From assembly GCA_902563055.1 (NCBI GenBank), contig CACEWE010000008.1:1-55535 (forward strand): 55,535 nt of DNA, given 5' to 3'. A model generated the notes under the pieces. It worked only from the letters and a program-made list of their open reading frames with translations. It ran no database searches and was not told the origin of the DNA. The DNA comes from an uncultured Gammaproteobacteria bacterium (lineage in GTDB: Bacteria; Pseudomonadota; Gammaproteobacteria; Francisellales; CACEW01). A program made the position numbers and the translations under genes. Shown one piece after another: positions 42,383 through 52,842 of the stretch. The number at the start of each line of letters is the position of its first letter. The first letter of the stretch is position 1.

Positions 42383-43243
42383 TTAGGCTGTTTTAAAGCG
42401 ACAAGTGATACTATCGATAATACGTTCAATAACACCAAGCCCTGATTGTTGATCATTGTCTAAACTTGGGTTGTATTCGGTTATTTCCAAGCCTATAAAA
42501 TTATCAAGATTCATGTTTTCAAATACATGTAAAATAGGTTCTAGATCCAGGCCATCTTTTTCAGGCGTTCCCAGAGCATCAATGTGGCTAGGATCAAGAC
42601 CATCAAGGTCTAAGCTGATGCCAAAAGGGATATTTTGTGCTTGAAAATCTGCAATGTGCTGCTCTAGTAATTTTAAAAGTCCAAACTTTTGCACATCTTT
42701 AGAAAAGTGCACTGCAACGTTTTTATCTTCTAATAGTTGTGCCTCTCCAGGTTCAAAAGATCGTATGCCTATAAGGGATAAAAGTTCAGGCTGCACCTTA
42801 ACTTTTTCGCTAAGAATACTGGTTAATGCAGGATCACCCTCACCAAGCAGGCAGGCAATGGGCATGCCGTGAAGATTACCTGATGGGCTGGTTTTAAACG
42901 TATGGGCATCCATATGAGCATCAATCCAAATTAAGCCAAAACGGTCATGGTGTGCGGCAACGCCAGACCAAGTTCCAATAGCACAGCTGTGATCACCGCC
43001 AAAGGTTATAAACTTTTTATTTTGTTCTACTACCTTTTTGGTAGCTTTGGCCAGGCGCAAGGAAAAGTCTTCTAGCATCGCTACTTTGTTGGCTTGGGCA
43101 ATGGCTTCAATGGTTTGATCCCAGCAAGGGGCTAAATAGGGAAAGCGCTTTAAGATAGCGTCGGGTGCTTCTTCGCAGCCTTTAATGCCTGCGCAATCGC
43201 CAATTGCAGCACCAATATAGCGAAATTTTTCAAAGTGGTCCAT
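42383..43243 (-). CDS. Arginase
   Basis: A 286-residue arginase/agmatinase-fold enzyme. The manganese ligands are present in FGGDHSCAIGT (about 81-91), WIDAHMDAH (about 106-114) and SLDLDGLDP (about 210-218), with a GLEITEYNP segment and GNLHGMP substrate loop typical of arginases rather than agmatinases. It should convert arginine to ornithine and urea. It lies 2 bases after an ornithine cyclodeaminase gene on the same strand, so the pair would take arginine to proline. It converges with ubiB, 13 bases away. Confidence 0.87.
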   Translation of the reverse strand: MDHFEKFRYIGAAIGDCAGIKGCEEAPDAILKRFPYLAPCWDQTIEAIAQANKVAMLEDFSLRLAKATKKVVEQNKKFITFGGDHSCAIGTWSGVAAHHDRFGLIWIDAHMDAHTFKTSPSGNLHGMPIACLLGEGDPALTSILSEKVKVQPELLSLIGIRSFEPGEAQLLEDKNVAVHFSKDVQKFGLLKLLEQHIADFQAQNIPFGISLDLDGLDPSHIDALGTPEKDGLDLEPILHVFENMNLDNFIGLEITEYNPSLDNDQQSGLGVIERIIDSITCRFKTA

Positions 43244-43245
43244 GC

Positions 43246-44274
43246 TTAACTCCTTAACAAGCTGTATAAGTCTTTAGGGTCATCGAGATTTGGAATCATC
43301 TCAACTTGTGCGCCAATATCAAGCTTTTGTGCTAAATCGTAATTAAGGTTTAAAGTTGAGAAGTCTTCTAAAGCAATGCCTACCGAGTCAAAAAGCGTAA
43401 TACTTTGATCATTGGTTCTGGCTGTTTTTTCTTTACGAATAATTTGGTCAAATTGGCTGTGGACACGGGCTTTAGCTTCTGCTTCACTATAGCGCTGGAT
43501 TTCGCCTTCGATAAAAGATTGTTCAAAGTATTCAACGACGATGACACAGTGGTCTAGAAGATCTTTAGCAATTTCAGTTTTACCAGGACAATCCCCACCC
43601 AGGCCGTTAATATGCGTGCCAGCTTTGACCCAATCTTTTTCAATAACATCAACATGGTTTTTACATGCCGTGCAGACAATAACAATATCGCTTTGACGCA
43701 CCGCTTCTTCATTACTATTACAGGCAATAAATTTAATATCAGGGATATCCTGCATATTGCGCGCAAAACGTTCCATGGCATCTGGGTCGATATCGTGATA
43801 ATACACCGTGGTGATATCCCGGACTAGGGTGTGGGCAATAATCTGAAAGTCACTTTGTGCACCGGTACCGATCATAGCAATACTTTGCGCATTTTTTCTA
43901 GATAGAAAATCACTAGCTAGCGCCGAACTTGCTGCAGTGCGAAGCGCAGTAGAGAGGGTCATTTCACTGATGCAGACTGGATAGCCATCGCTGGTTTTAG
44001 AAAGTTGTCCAGTGGCAACAACAGTTTGTTTTTGGCTTAGTGGGTTTTTCGGGTGGCCATTGACGCATTTATAGCTAAACCAGTCTTGATCAGCAATAGG
44101 CATGAGTTCTATCACGCCACCTTCAACATGAAAGGCCGGTCTGGCAATAATATCAAACTCGTGCCACTTGGTGAAATCTGCTTTTATGCGCTGCATTAAA
44201 TCTTGTAAATAGGGTTTGATGCCGTAGCGCTTAAGGATGGTGACAATATCAGAAACGGTAAGTAAGCGAATCAT
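43246..44274 (-). CDS. Ornithine cyclodeaminase
   Basis: A 342-residue member of the ornithine cyclodeaminase/mu-crystallin family: FSYKCVNGHPKNP, the STALRTAASSALAS helix, the NAD-binding MIGTGAQSDFQ, IVIVCTACKN and the INGLGGDCPGKTEI active-site block with the catalytic Asp. These enzymes convert ornithine to proline and ammonia with bound NAD. The ATG at 44274 follows AAAAGGCC; the gene is upstream of arginase with a 2-base gap, forming an arginine-to-proline operon. An alanine dehydrogenase-like activity is possible but less likely next to arginase. Confidence 0.87.
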   Translation of the reverse strand: MIRLLTVSDIVTILKRYGIKPYLQDLMQRIKADFTKWHEFDIIARPAFHVEGGVIELMPIADQDWFSYKCVNGHPKNPLSQKQTVVATGQLSKTSDGYPVCISEMTLSTALRTAASSALASDFLSRKNAQSIAMIGTGAQSDFQIIAHTLVRDITTVYYHDIDPDAMERFARNMQDIPDIKFIACNSNEEAVRQSDIVIVCTACKNHVDVIEKDWVKAGTHINGLGGDCPGKTEIAKDLLDHCVIVVEYFEQSFIEGEIQRYSEAEAKARVHSQFDQIIRKEKTARTNDQSITLFDSVGIALEDFSTLNLNYDLAQKLDIGAQVEMIPNLDDPKDLYSLLRS

Positions 44275-44441
44275 AAGCGGCCTTTTGAAAAAATAAGTTA
44301 ATTTGTTAATGTAGCGCCTTTGGCCTGATTTGGCAATGGGTAGATCTAGCCTGCCTCATAAAAAAACACCACGCTAACCCATAGCTATCACTAGGATAAT
44401 GTTATATAATCGAGTATCTTTTTTTTATCTTTTTGTGGTCT

Positions 44442-45848
44442 ATGGCTCAAAAGTGTCCAACCATCTTTATGCTTGGTATTGCTGGGGCAGGCATGGCCGC
44501 TTTGGCACGTATTTTGCACCTTAATTCTAACCTCGTATTAGGCTATGATCAAAATCAAAATTCCACATGTGCCGCATTGCGTGATCTTGGTGTGAATATT
44601 AACCATGATATGGCAGATGTTGATTTTTCAGGAGTCGATCAATTAGTCTACTCAAGCGCATTTAGCCCCGTGCATCCTTTAATGATAAAGGCAAAGAAAG
44701 CGGGCATTAGCTGTGTCAGTCGCGCAAGATGTTTGGCAGATTGTATGCAAGGCTATGAGCAAATTGCCATAGCGGGTTCTCATGGTAAATCAACAATTGC
44801 CGCACTACTGTGCTATATGTTGCAACAGCAAGCGTTTATGCCCTCTTATGCCATAGGTGCCCCTATTGCACAAACAACTTTTCAGGGTCATATTGATGAA
44901 GGCCAACATTTTATTTTTGAAGCGGATGAAAGTCAAAATGAATTATCGTATTATGCGCCGCAAAAGGTGCTCTTAAGCAATATCAGCGCTGATCATCTTG
45001 GGGCATATGGCAATAACTTTGATGCCTTATTAGATCAAATGCACACCTGGCTTAGCCAGCTAGATCAAGATGCGCTTTTGGTGTATAACCAGGATGATCC
45101 TCATCTAGAAGACATTGTACCTAGCCTTGCTTGCAAGCGCATTACTTATGGATGCAGTGCAGCAAGTGATGCACGTATTGAAGCATATCGTACAGAATCA
45201 GGTTTTAGTTATTGGAATGTATCTTATCAAGGGCGATCTTATGCATTATCCTTGCCGATGCCAGGGCTTTATAATGCCTACAACGCTACTGGTGCATTTA
45301 TAATGGCAATAGCCCTTGGTGCGTGTCCAGATGCCTTGTTACAAGATACGCAGCGTTTTCCAGGTTTATATCGACGCGCCATGACTTGTGCAAAGTATCG
45401 TTTTGCTAGTGCCCATCATCAGGTTTTAGCAGATTATGGCCACCATCCTAAAGAAATACAAGCGTACTATCATGCCTTAAAAACCAGGTCAGATACAAAA
45501 CTATGCGTGGTGTTTCAGCCGCACCGTTACAGTCGCACCAAGGCCTTATGGCAAGATTTTGTGCGCGTTTTATCCGAGATAGATAAACTTATTTTGCTAG
45601 ATATTTATGCCGCTGATGAGGCAAAGGATGCTGGTGTTTCAAGTTATGGATTATTTCAGGATTTGCAAAAAACTATGAAAAATGTTTATTACTGTCCTGA
45701 CAAAGCGGACTTATATACTTTGTTAAATCAGGTTTTGGAAGCTAAAGATACCATAGTATTGCAAGGCGCGGGGGATGTGTTTTTTATTCCACAGCACTAT
45801 GCTTGGCAGGAATATGCCTTGCAGAATTCTAAAATGGAGGTCATGTAA
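44442..45848 (+). CDS. murC: UDP-N-acetylmuramate-L-alanine ligase
   Basis: A 468-residue Mur ligase adding L-Ala to UDP-MurNAc in peptidoglycan synthesis. The N-terminal IFMLGIAGAGMAALA is the UDP-binding loop. The P-loop is AGSHGKSTIAAL (about 110-121), with Ser where many MurC have Thr. EADESQNE and LADYGHHPKEI mark the central and C-terminal domains. The ATG at 44442 is used; the upstream TTG at 44433 is unlikely. It begins the murC-murB-ddl-ftsQ run, ending in a 1-base overlap (TAATG) with murB. TATATAAT lies about 38 bases upstream as a possible -10. Confidence 0.92.
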   Translation: MAQKCPTIFMLGIAGAGMAALARILHLNSNLVLGYDQNQNSTCAALRDLGVNINHDMADVDFSGVDQLVYSSAFSPVHPLMIKAKKAGISCVSRARCLADCMQGYEQIAIAGSHGKSTIAALLCYMLQQQAFMPSYAIGAPIAQTTFQGHIDEGQHFIFEADESQNELSYYAPQKVLLSNISADHLGAYGNNFDALLDQMHTWLSQLDQDALLVYNQDDPHLEDIVPSLACKRITYGCSAASDARIEAYRTESGFSYWNVSYQGRSYALSLPMPGLYNAYNATGAFIMAIALGACPDALLQDTQRFPGLYRRAMTCAKYRFASAHHQVLADYGHHPKEIQAYYHALKTRSDTKLCVVFQPHRYSRTKALWQDFVRVLSEIDKLILLDIYAADEAKDAGVSSYGLFQDLQKTMKNVYYCPDKADLYTLLNQVLEAKDTIVLQGAGDVFFIPQHYAWQEYALQNSKMEVM

Positions 45849-46729
45849 TGAAGCTTGCAAAAGGGCAATTACATCATGGGGTTTCTTTGGCACCATTTAC
45901 TTCTTGGCGCATAGGCGGTGAGGCACAAGCCTTATATTGGCCAACAGATAGTGCAGATTTAATTAACTTTTTAAAAAATCACAAAGCCCAAGAAACTATA
46001 AGCTTTTTAGGCCTGGGCTCCAATGTCCTTGTTGGAGATGGTGGCATAAAAGGTTTAACGGTGATCACCCAGGGTGCATTAAACCAACTAGAAATGATTG
46101 ATACTCACAAGGTAAGAGTTGGTGCGGGTGTTTCTTGTGCTAAGGCAGCACGTTTTACTGCGCGTAACCATTGTGGCGGTGGTGGGTTTCTTGCCGGTAT
46201 TCCAGGCACAATTGGTGGGGCTTTAGCGATGAATGCTGGGGCATTTGGCGGGGAAATTTGGCCGATCGTTTCTCAAGTGCAGCTATTAAGTAGGGAAGGG
46301 GAGCTTAAAACTGTGTCTAAGGATGCTTTTAGTTATAGTTATCGGAGTTTGAAGGGTTTGGCTGAAGGTTGGTGGTTTTACAGTGCTGATTTATGTCTTG
46401 TGCCAGGAGATCCTAAGGAAGGTCTAGAGAGTATTAAACATTTACTTGCTAAAAGAGCGCAAACACAGCCCACAAATGAGCCCAGTTGCGGGAGTGTTTT
46501 TCGCAATCCAGATGGTGATTTTGCAGCGCGTCTTATTGAGTCAGTGGGTTTGAAGGGTCATCGTATTAATCAAGTTCAGATTTCGCCAAAGCATGCAAAT
46601 TTTATGGTTAATTTAGGTGGGGCTCGGGCTCAGGATGTCAAGGAAATGATTGATCTTGCGCAAGAAAAAGTTGAGCAAGCCCATGCAGTTTCCCTCAAAC
46701 GCGAAGTCATTTATATCGGTGAGGATTAA
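45848..46729 (+). CDS. murB: UDP-N-acetylenolpyruvoylglucosamine reductase
   Basis: A 293-residue FAD enzyme reducing UDP-GlcNAc-enolpyruvate to UDP-MurNAc. TSWRIGGEA and LGLGSNVLVGDGG (FAD binding), GGGGFLAGIPGTIGGALAMNAG, YSYRSL (the Tyr of the active site), EPSCGSVFRNP with the catalytic Ser, and GLKGHRINQVQISPKHANF are all present. It has the short form of type IIa-like MurB. It overlaps murC by one base and is followed by ddl with a 1-base gap. Confidence 0.95.
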   Translation: MKLAKGQLHHGVSLAPFTSWRIGGEAQALYWPTDSADLINFLKNHKAQETISFLGLGSNVLVGDGGIKGLTVITQGALNQLEMIDTHKVRVGAGVSCAKAARFTARNHCGGGGFLAGIPGTIGGALAMNAGAFGGEIWPIVSQVQLLSREGELKTVSKDAFSYSYRSLKGLAEGWWFYSADLCLVPGDPKEGLESIKHLLAKRAQTQPTNEPSCGSVFRNPDGDFAARLIESVGLKGHRINQVQISPKHANFMVNLGGARAQDVKEMIDLAQEKVEQAHAVSLKREVIYIGED

Positions 46730-46730
46730 G

Positions 46731-47633
46731 ATGATGTATCAAGATAGTCCTATTGCTGTTTTATGTGGTGGAACCTCAAAAGAGCGAGAAATTTCCTTGT
46801 TATCTGGTCAGGCGGTTTATGATTCTTTGCACGCGCAAGGGTATGATGTGATTAAACTCGATACGCAAGATACATCCTTTTTAGAGCCCTTAAAAGCAGC
46901 CAAGGTGCAAAGGGCTTTTGTTGCCCTGCATGGTCCTGGCGGTGAAGATGGTGAAGTTGCGCGTGTTTTAGCGCAGCATGATATTAGTGCAACAGGCAGC
47001 TGTGCACAATCTTCAGCCTTAGCTATGGATAAAATGGCGACTAAGCGCATATGGCAACAAGCACAATGTTGCACGCCTAAGGCCTGTTATGTTCAAGATT
47101 ATACGCTAGAGCAACTTAGCCAAGAAATTGGTTTTCCCATGGTGATTAAGCCTACGCTAGAGGGCTCAAGTTTTGGGGTGAAAATGGTGCATGCTTTTGA
47201 AGATTTGGCCAGTGCCATACAAAGTGTTCAGGCTTATGGGCCTCTAATGGCAGAAGCCTTTGTTGCAGGGCGAGAGCTTACTATAGGTTGGGTTGGCGAT
47301 CATCTCTTGCCGATGATAGAAATTACCACGCCTGAGGGTTTTTACGATTATCAAGCCAAGTATCAATCTAATTCAACATCTTATCTGTTTCCCAAGGATA
47401 TTGCTCCAAGTATTGAAAAACAATGTTACGCCCTAGCGCAAAAAGCGTATCAAAGCGTAGGATGTTCTGGTTGGGGGCGTGTGGATTTTATTTTAGATCA
47501 ACAAAGCTGTCCTTATCTTCTTGAAGTTAACACTATTCCGGGTATGACACAAAAGAGTTTGGTGCCTAAAGCCGCACAGGCTTATGGTTGGAGTTTTGAT
47601 ACCTTGGTAAGTCATATTTTAGAGGCGCGCTAA
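46731..47633 (+). CDS. ddlB: D-alanine-D-alanine ligase
   Basis: A 300-residue ATP-grasp ligase making D-Ala-D-Ala for peptidoglycan. VLCGGTSKEREISLLSG (N-terminal substrate loop), LHGPGGEDGEVA, MVIKPTLEGSSFG (ATP-grasp Lys), AEAFVAGRELTIG, WGRVDFILD and LLEVNTIPGMTQKS (metal-binding Glu and Asn) are in order. Two consecutive ATGs at 46731 and 46734 are both possible starts, 1-4 bases after murB; the long in-frame extension lies within murB and is rejected. ftsQ follows after 1 base. Confidence 0.94.
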   Translation: MMYQDSPIAVLCGGTSKEREISLLSGQAVYDSLHAQGYDVIKLDTQDTSFLEPLKAAKVQRAFVALHGPGGEDGEVARVLAQHDISATGSCAQSSALAMDKMATKRIWQQAQCCTPKACYVQDYTLEQLSQEIGFPMVIKPTLEGSSFGVKMVHAFEDLASAIQSVQAYGPLMAEAFVAGRELTIGWVGDHLLPMIEITTPEGFYDYQAKYQSNSTSYLFPKDIAPSIEKQCYALAQKAYQSVGCSGWGRVDFILDQQSCPYLLEVNTIPGMTQKSLVPKAAQAYGWSFDTLVSHILEAR

Positions 47634-47634
47634 G

Positions 47635-48318
47635 ATGCTATTCAAATCCAAACGTGCTTTATATACGATGCTTGCTGTTTTACTATTGATGCTTGGTGCC
47701 ATGACAGTTTACGGATTGTTATATTTTTTAAACCAGCCCCTAAAGCAGGTTAAAATATATAGTGCTAATCCAGTGGTATCGCAGCAGGCAGTTGAAAATG
47801 TGCTTAAGCCTTTGACGCATACCAAGTTGTTAAAGCTTAATTTGGCTAAGATTCAAAGCCAATTGCAAACGCTTCCAGGGGTTGGGAAAGTGGTATTAGC
47901 GCGCATTTATCCGCATACGCTTCAAGTGCGTCTTGATAGCCCCGCAGTGCTTGGTTTGTTTAATGGCAATGTTTTATTAGAAGATGGTTCAATTGTGCCG
48001 CCACGCAAGGACTTAGATACTTCATCCTTGTTAAATATAAGCGCATCAGACCATGATTTACCTAAAGTGCTGGGTGATTTGCCGCATTTTCGGGCTATTT
48101 TACATAGCGGGGGATTAAAGCTTAAGGGCATCAGCTATACCGATTGGGGCTTGTATCAATTGCAATTATCTGATGGCGTGCATCTTATTTTAGGTCGGGC
48201 GCATCAGTCATATCGTTTAGCATTATTTACCAAGATCTACCCTGATTTAAAAGCCGAGCATAAAACACCTATTAATAGGGTGGATATGCGTTATAAAACG
48301 GGCTTGGCGCTGGCTTAG
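47635..48318 (+). CDS. ftsQ: Cell division protein FtsQ
   Basis: A 227-residue bitopic divisome protein: a short cytoplasmic N terminus, one membrane helix (about 10-30, LYTMLAVLLLMLGAMTVYGLL), a POTRA domain (about 37-105, with LPGVGKVVLARIYPHTLQVRL) and a periplasmic beta domain. FtsQ links early and late division proteins together with FtsB and FtsL. It is last in the mur-ddl run. ftsA and ftsZ, which usually follow, are replaced by a convergent stress-protein gene whose stop overlaps this one by 3 bases. Confidence 0.9.
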   Translation: MLFKSKRALYTMLAVLLLMLGAMTVYGLLYFLNQPLKQVKIYSANPVVSQQAVENVLKPLTHTKLLKLNLAKIQSQLQTLPGVGKVVLARIYPHTLQVRLDSPAVLGLFNGNVLLEDGSIVPPRKDLDTSSLLNISASDHDLPKVLGDLPHFRAILHSGGLKLKGISYTDWGLYQLQLSDGVHLILGRAHQSYRLALFTKIYPDLKAEHKTPINRVDMRYKTGLALA

Positions 48319-49172
48319 TTTTCAGTATGCACCACAAGAATATCTTGTTTGGCATGGTGTAAAACAGCATTAGCGGTGGAGCTAAGGAGTACACCGGCTA
48401 AATTTGGCTTGGTGTGGGCGCCCATCACTACTAAATCTGCATTAATATCTTCTGCGCAATCTAAAATTTCTTGTTTAGGTGAGCCTTCTTTAAAGAAGGT
48501 ATGCTCTGGAGAAATGGATAAGTCATCTGCAAGGTCTGCCAGTTGTGTTTTGACTTGTTTTTCCAGTTCCATTTGCATTTGAGGAAGGTAAAACCCGCCA
48601 AGTGCAGCGGCATCAGGAACCACGGAAACCACGTGTGCTTTGGAACCAAAGGTATCAATAATGCGTTTGGCTTGCTCTGATACTGCTTTATGACAAGGGT
48701 TTAAGTCGGTCGCTAACAAGATGTTTTGATAGGGCTTTTGTACTAGACGAGAGCCTTTTTTGTTAATGCGCAGGGTTAGCACATCACACTGTGCGGTATG
48801 TAAGATGCCATTGGCAGTGGATCCTAGTAAGAGGTTTAAACCGTGGCGCGCATGGGAGCCGCAGATAATAAGGTCGTGATTGTTGTCTTTGGCGTAATCA
48901 CTAATATGGTGGTGAATACTGCCTTGATCGATGTGGGTTTTAATATCTTTACGATCGAGCTCATCCAGCAAGGCCTGCATTTTTTGTTTGGTTTTATCGA
49001 TCATTTCTGCTTCAAAATCATAGGCAAAGGGGACATTGGAGATGGCTTGTGGTAAGACACTCATAAGGGTTAAAGAAGCATGTTCTTGTTGCGCCCATTG
49101 GCAGGCAGTATGAACAATGTCGTGGTAATCTTCGTATAAGTTAATAGCGGCAAGTATATTTTGATATGGCAT
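48315..49172 (-). CDS. Tandem universal stress protein (UspE-like)
   Basis: A 285-residue protein of two UspA domains (about 1-145 and 150-285). Each has the start pattern YQNILAAINL or YQNILLATDL, and the nucleotide-binding G-x2-G-x9-G-S motif is seen as GSHARHGLNLLLGSTANGI and GAHTKPNLAGVLLSSTANAV. Such proteins help survival under stress. The ATG at 49172 is chosen because GGGAGAGGG lies directly upstream; a longer in-frame start at 49196 would be upstream of that site. Convergent with ftsQ. Confidence 0.9.
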   Translation of the reverse strand: MPYQNILAAINLYEDYHDIVHTACQWAQQEHASLTLMSVLPQAISNVPFAYDFEAEMIDKTKQKMQALLDELDRKDIKTHIDQGSIHHHISDYAKDNNHDLIICGSHARHGLNLLLGSTANGILHTAQCDVLTLRINKKGSRLVQKPYQNILLATDLNPCHKAVSEQAKRIIDTFGSKAHVVSVVPDAAALGGFYLPQMQMELEKQVKTQLADLADDLSISPEHTFFKEGSPKQEILDCAEDINADLVVMGAHTKPNLAGVLLSSTANAVLHHAKQDILVVHTEN

Positions 49173-49479
49173 ATCCCTCTCCCTTTTGAATATCATTTCA
49201 ACCTTGGTATTATGCGCTGCTTTTAAAAAAAGCGCAAAGGGAAATAAAGTTTGGTTGATATGTACAGCACTTTTTATGATTCATTCAATAGATCATGACA
49301 TGTAATCTGTGCATAAATGTAATGGATGCTCTAAATGCTATAAATTTTTAATACCCTATCAAGGTAAAATAATTATAACATTTAGAGCAATCCTGTATGT
49401 TTAATTTGGTCATTTTGGCTAAAGCTTTGTGTTTATGTATGTGCCATAGCGCTTTAGTTTTTTAAAAATATTAAACTTT

Positions 49480-50172
49480 TTAAGATCCTAATAATGACTT
49501 AAATTTGTTGGAAATAGACGCGAATAATCCAGTGCTCTTTGTAGTATGTTGTGCTGTAGCTGTGGATTGGGTTTCTTCAGTTGTGGTCACACCCTTTGCA
49601 GCTTGATCGGTAGTGCTTGCTGTTGTAGGCTGTGCCGCTTGATCGATAGTGCTTGTCGCCTCTGTTGCAGTCTGTGTAGCTTGACCGGCTGAGTTTGTTG
49701 CATCTGTTGCATCTGTTGCATCTGTTGCAGCCTGTGCAGCTTGATCAGTAGCTTTAGTAGCTGTATCTGCTACAGCCGTATCGGTAGTTTTTGCCGTTGC
49801 ATCTGTTGTAGGCTGTGCAGCTTTATCGACTGTGTTTGTAGCACCTGCTGCTGCTTGTGTAGCTTGATCGGCAGTGTTTGTAGCACCTGCTGCTGCTTGT
49901 GTAGCTTGATCGGCAGTGTTTGTTGCATCTGTTGCAGTCTGAGCAGCTTGCTTAGCAGTGTTTGTCGCATCTTTTACAGTCTGTGCTACTTGATGAGCAG
50001 TGTTTGTTGCATCTTTTAAAGCCTGTGCGGTTTGATCAGTAGTGCTTGTTGCATTTGTTACAGTCTGTGCAGCTTGATCATTAGTGCTGTTTTCTAGTGC
50101 AAATAAACTAGAGGTCGAGATTAATAGTAGGCTTGTTATGCTGATAGCAGCTATTTTGCTTAATTTTTTCAT
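49480..50172 (-). CDS. Secreted Ala/Thr-rich 14-residue repeat protein
   Basis: A 230-residue protein with a signal peptide (MKKLSKIAAISITSLLLISTSSLFA, cleaved near 25), then about ten imperfect 14-residue repeats of the form DQAAQTATDATNTA. At DNA level these are 42-bp units, two of them identical (49862-49903 and 49904-49945). The 14-residue period equals two heptads, so an extended amphipathic helix is likely. A short C-terminal segment (GLFASISNKFKSLLGS) is different and could anchor or bind membrane. The function is unknown; a surface or periplasmic filament or late-embryogenesis-like protectant is possible. Repeat number is probably variable between strains. The 293 bases upstream to katG show no gene. 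Confidence 0.75.
   Translation of the reverse strand: MKKLSKIAAISITSLLLISTSSLFALENSTNDQAAQTVTNATSTTDQTAQALKDATNTAHQVAQTVKDATNTAKQAAQTATDATNTADQATQAAAGATNTADQATQAAAGATNTVDKAAQPTTDATAKTTDTAVADTATKATDQAAQAATDATDATDATNSAGQATQTATEATSTIDQAAQPTTASTTDQAAKGVTTTEETQSTATAQHTTKSTGLFASISNKFKSLLGS
49805..49987 (-). repeat. 42-bp tandem repeats within the Ala/Thr-rich gene
   Basis: About four of the most regular 42-bp units lie here. Units starting at 49862 and 49904 are identical, and their neighbours differ by a few substitutions, so copy-number change by slippage is likely. Confidence 0.75.
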
Positions 50173-50465
50173 TTCATTTCCTTATGTTAGTGGATTAGAT
50201 AAGATATTATAACTCTTGTCCCTCACCCATCTTAATTGGAAAAACAATAAATGCAACATTAGTATTAATGTTTTTTTTTTTGATCAGAAATGTATCAATT
50301 GTTTTCCAGCTCACAAAGGTCTCTAGTTATCTGTCTTGAGATGGCAGATAGTGGGGAGGCAAAGTTTGGTGTAGGTGCACCGCAACCTGATCCTATAAGT
50401 GGGTACGTCCCATTTGAAAGCCTAAGTGTGGCGATTAAATTGGACGCACCATTTTCTATGAGGTT

Positions 50466-52676
<2,211 letters not shown>

Positions 52677-52842
52677 TTAAACTGCAATCTTGGTTATGGA
52701 TTGAGTCATTTTTAAAGCGATCACTTTAGGATGGCATATTATATTTTTTAGGTAAAATTAATAATTATGATATATGTTATAGGTATGCACTATGATAACA
52801 ATCAGGCAAGGCATCCGTAAGCAGTGACCTTACCTCACCTTA

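Noticed and set aside
49741-50019. Cys-rich plus-strand open frame opposite the repeat protein
   Set aside because: The Cys/Ser periodicity is the antisense image of the 42-bp Ala/Thr repeats.
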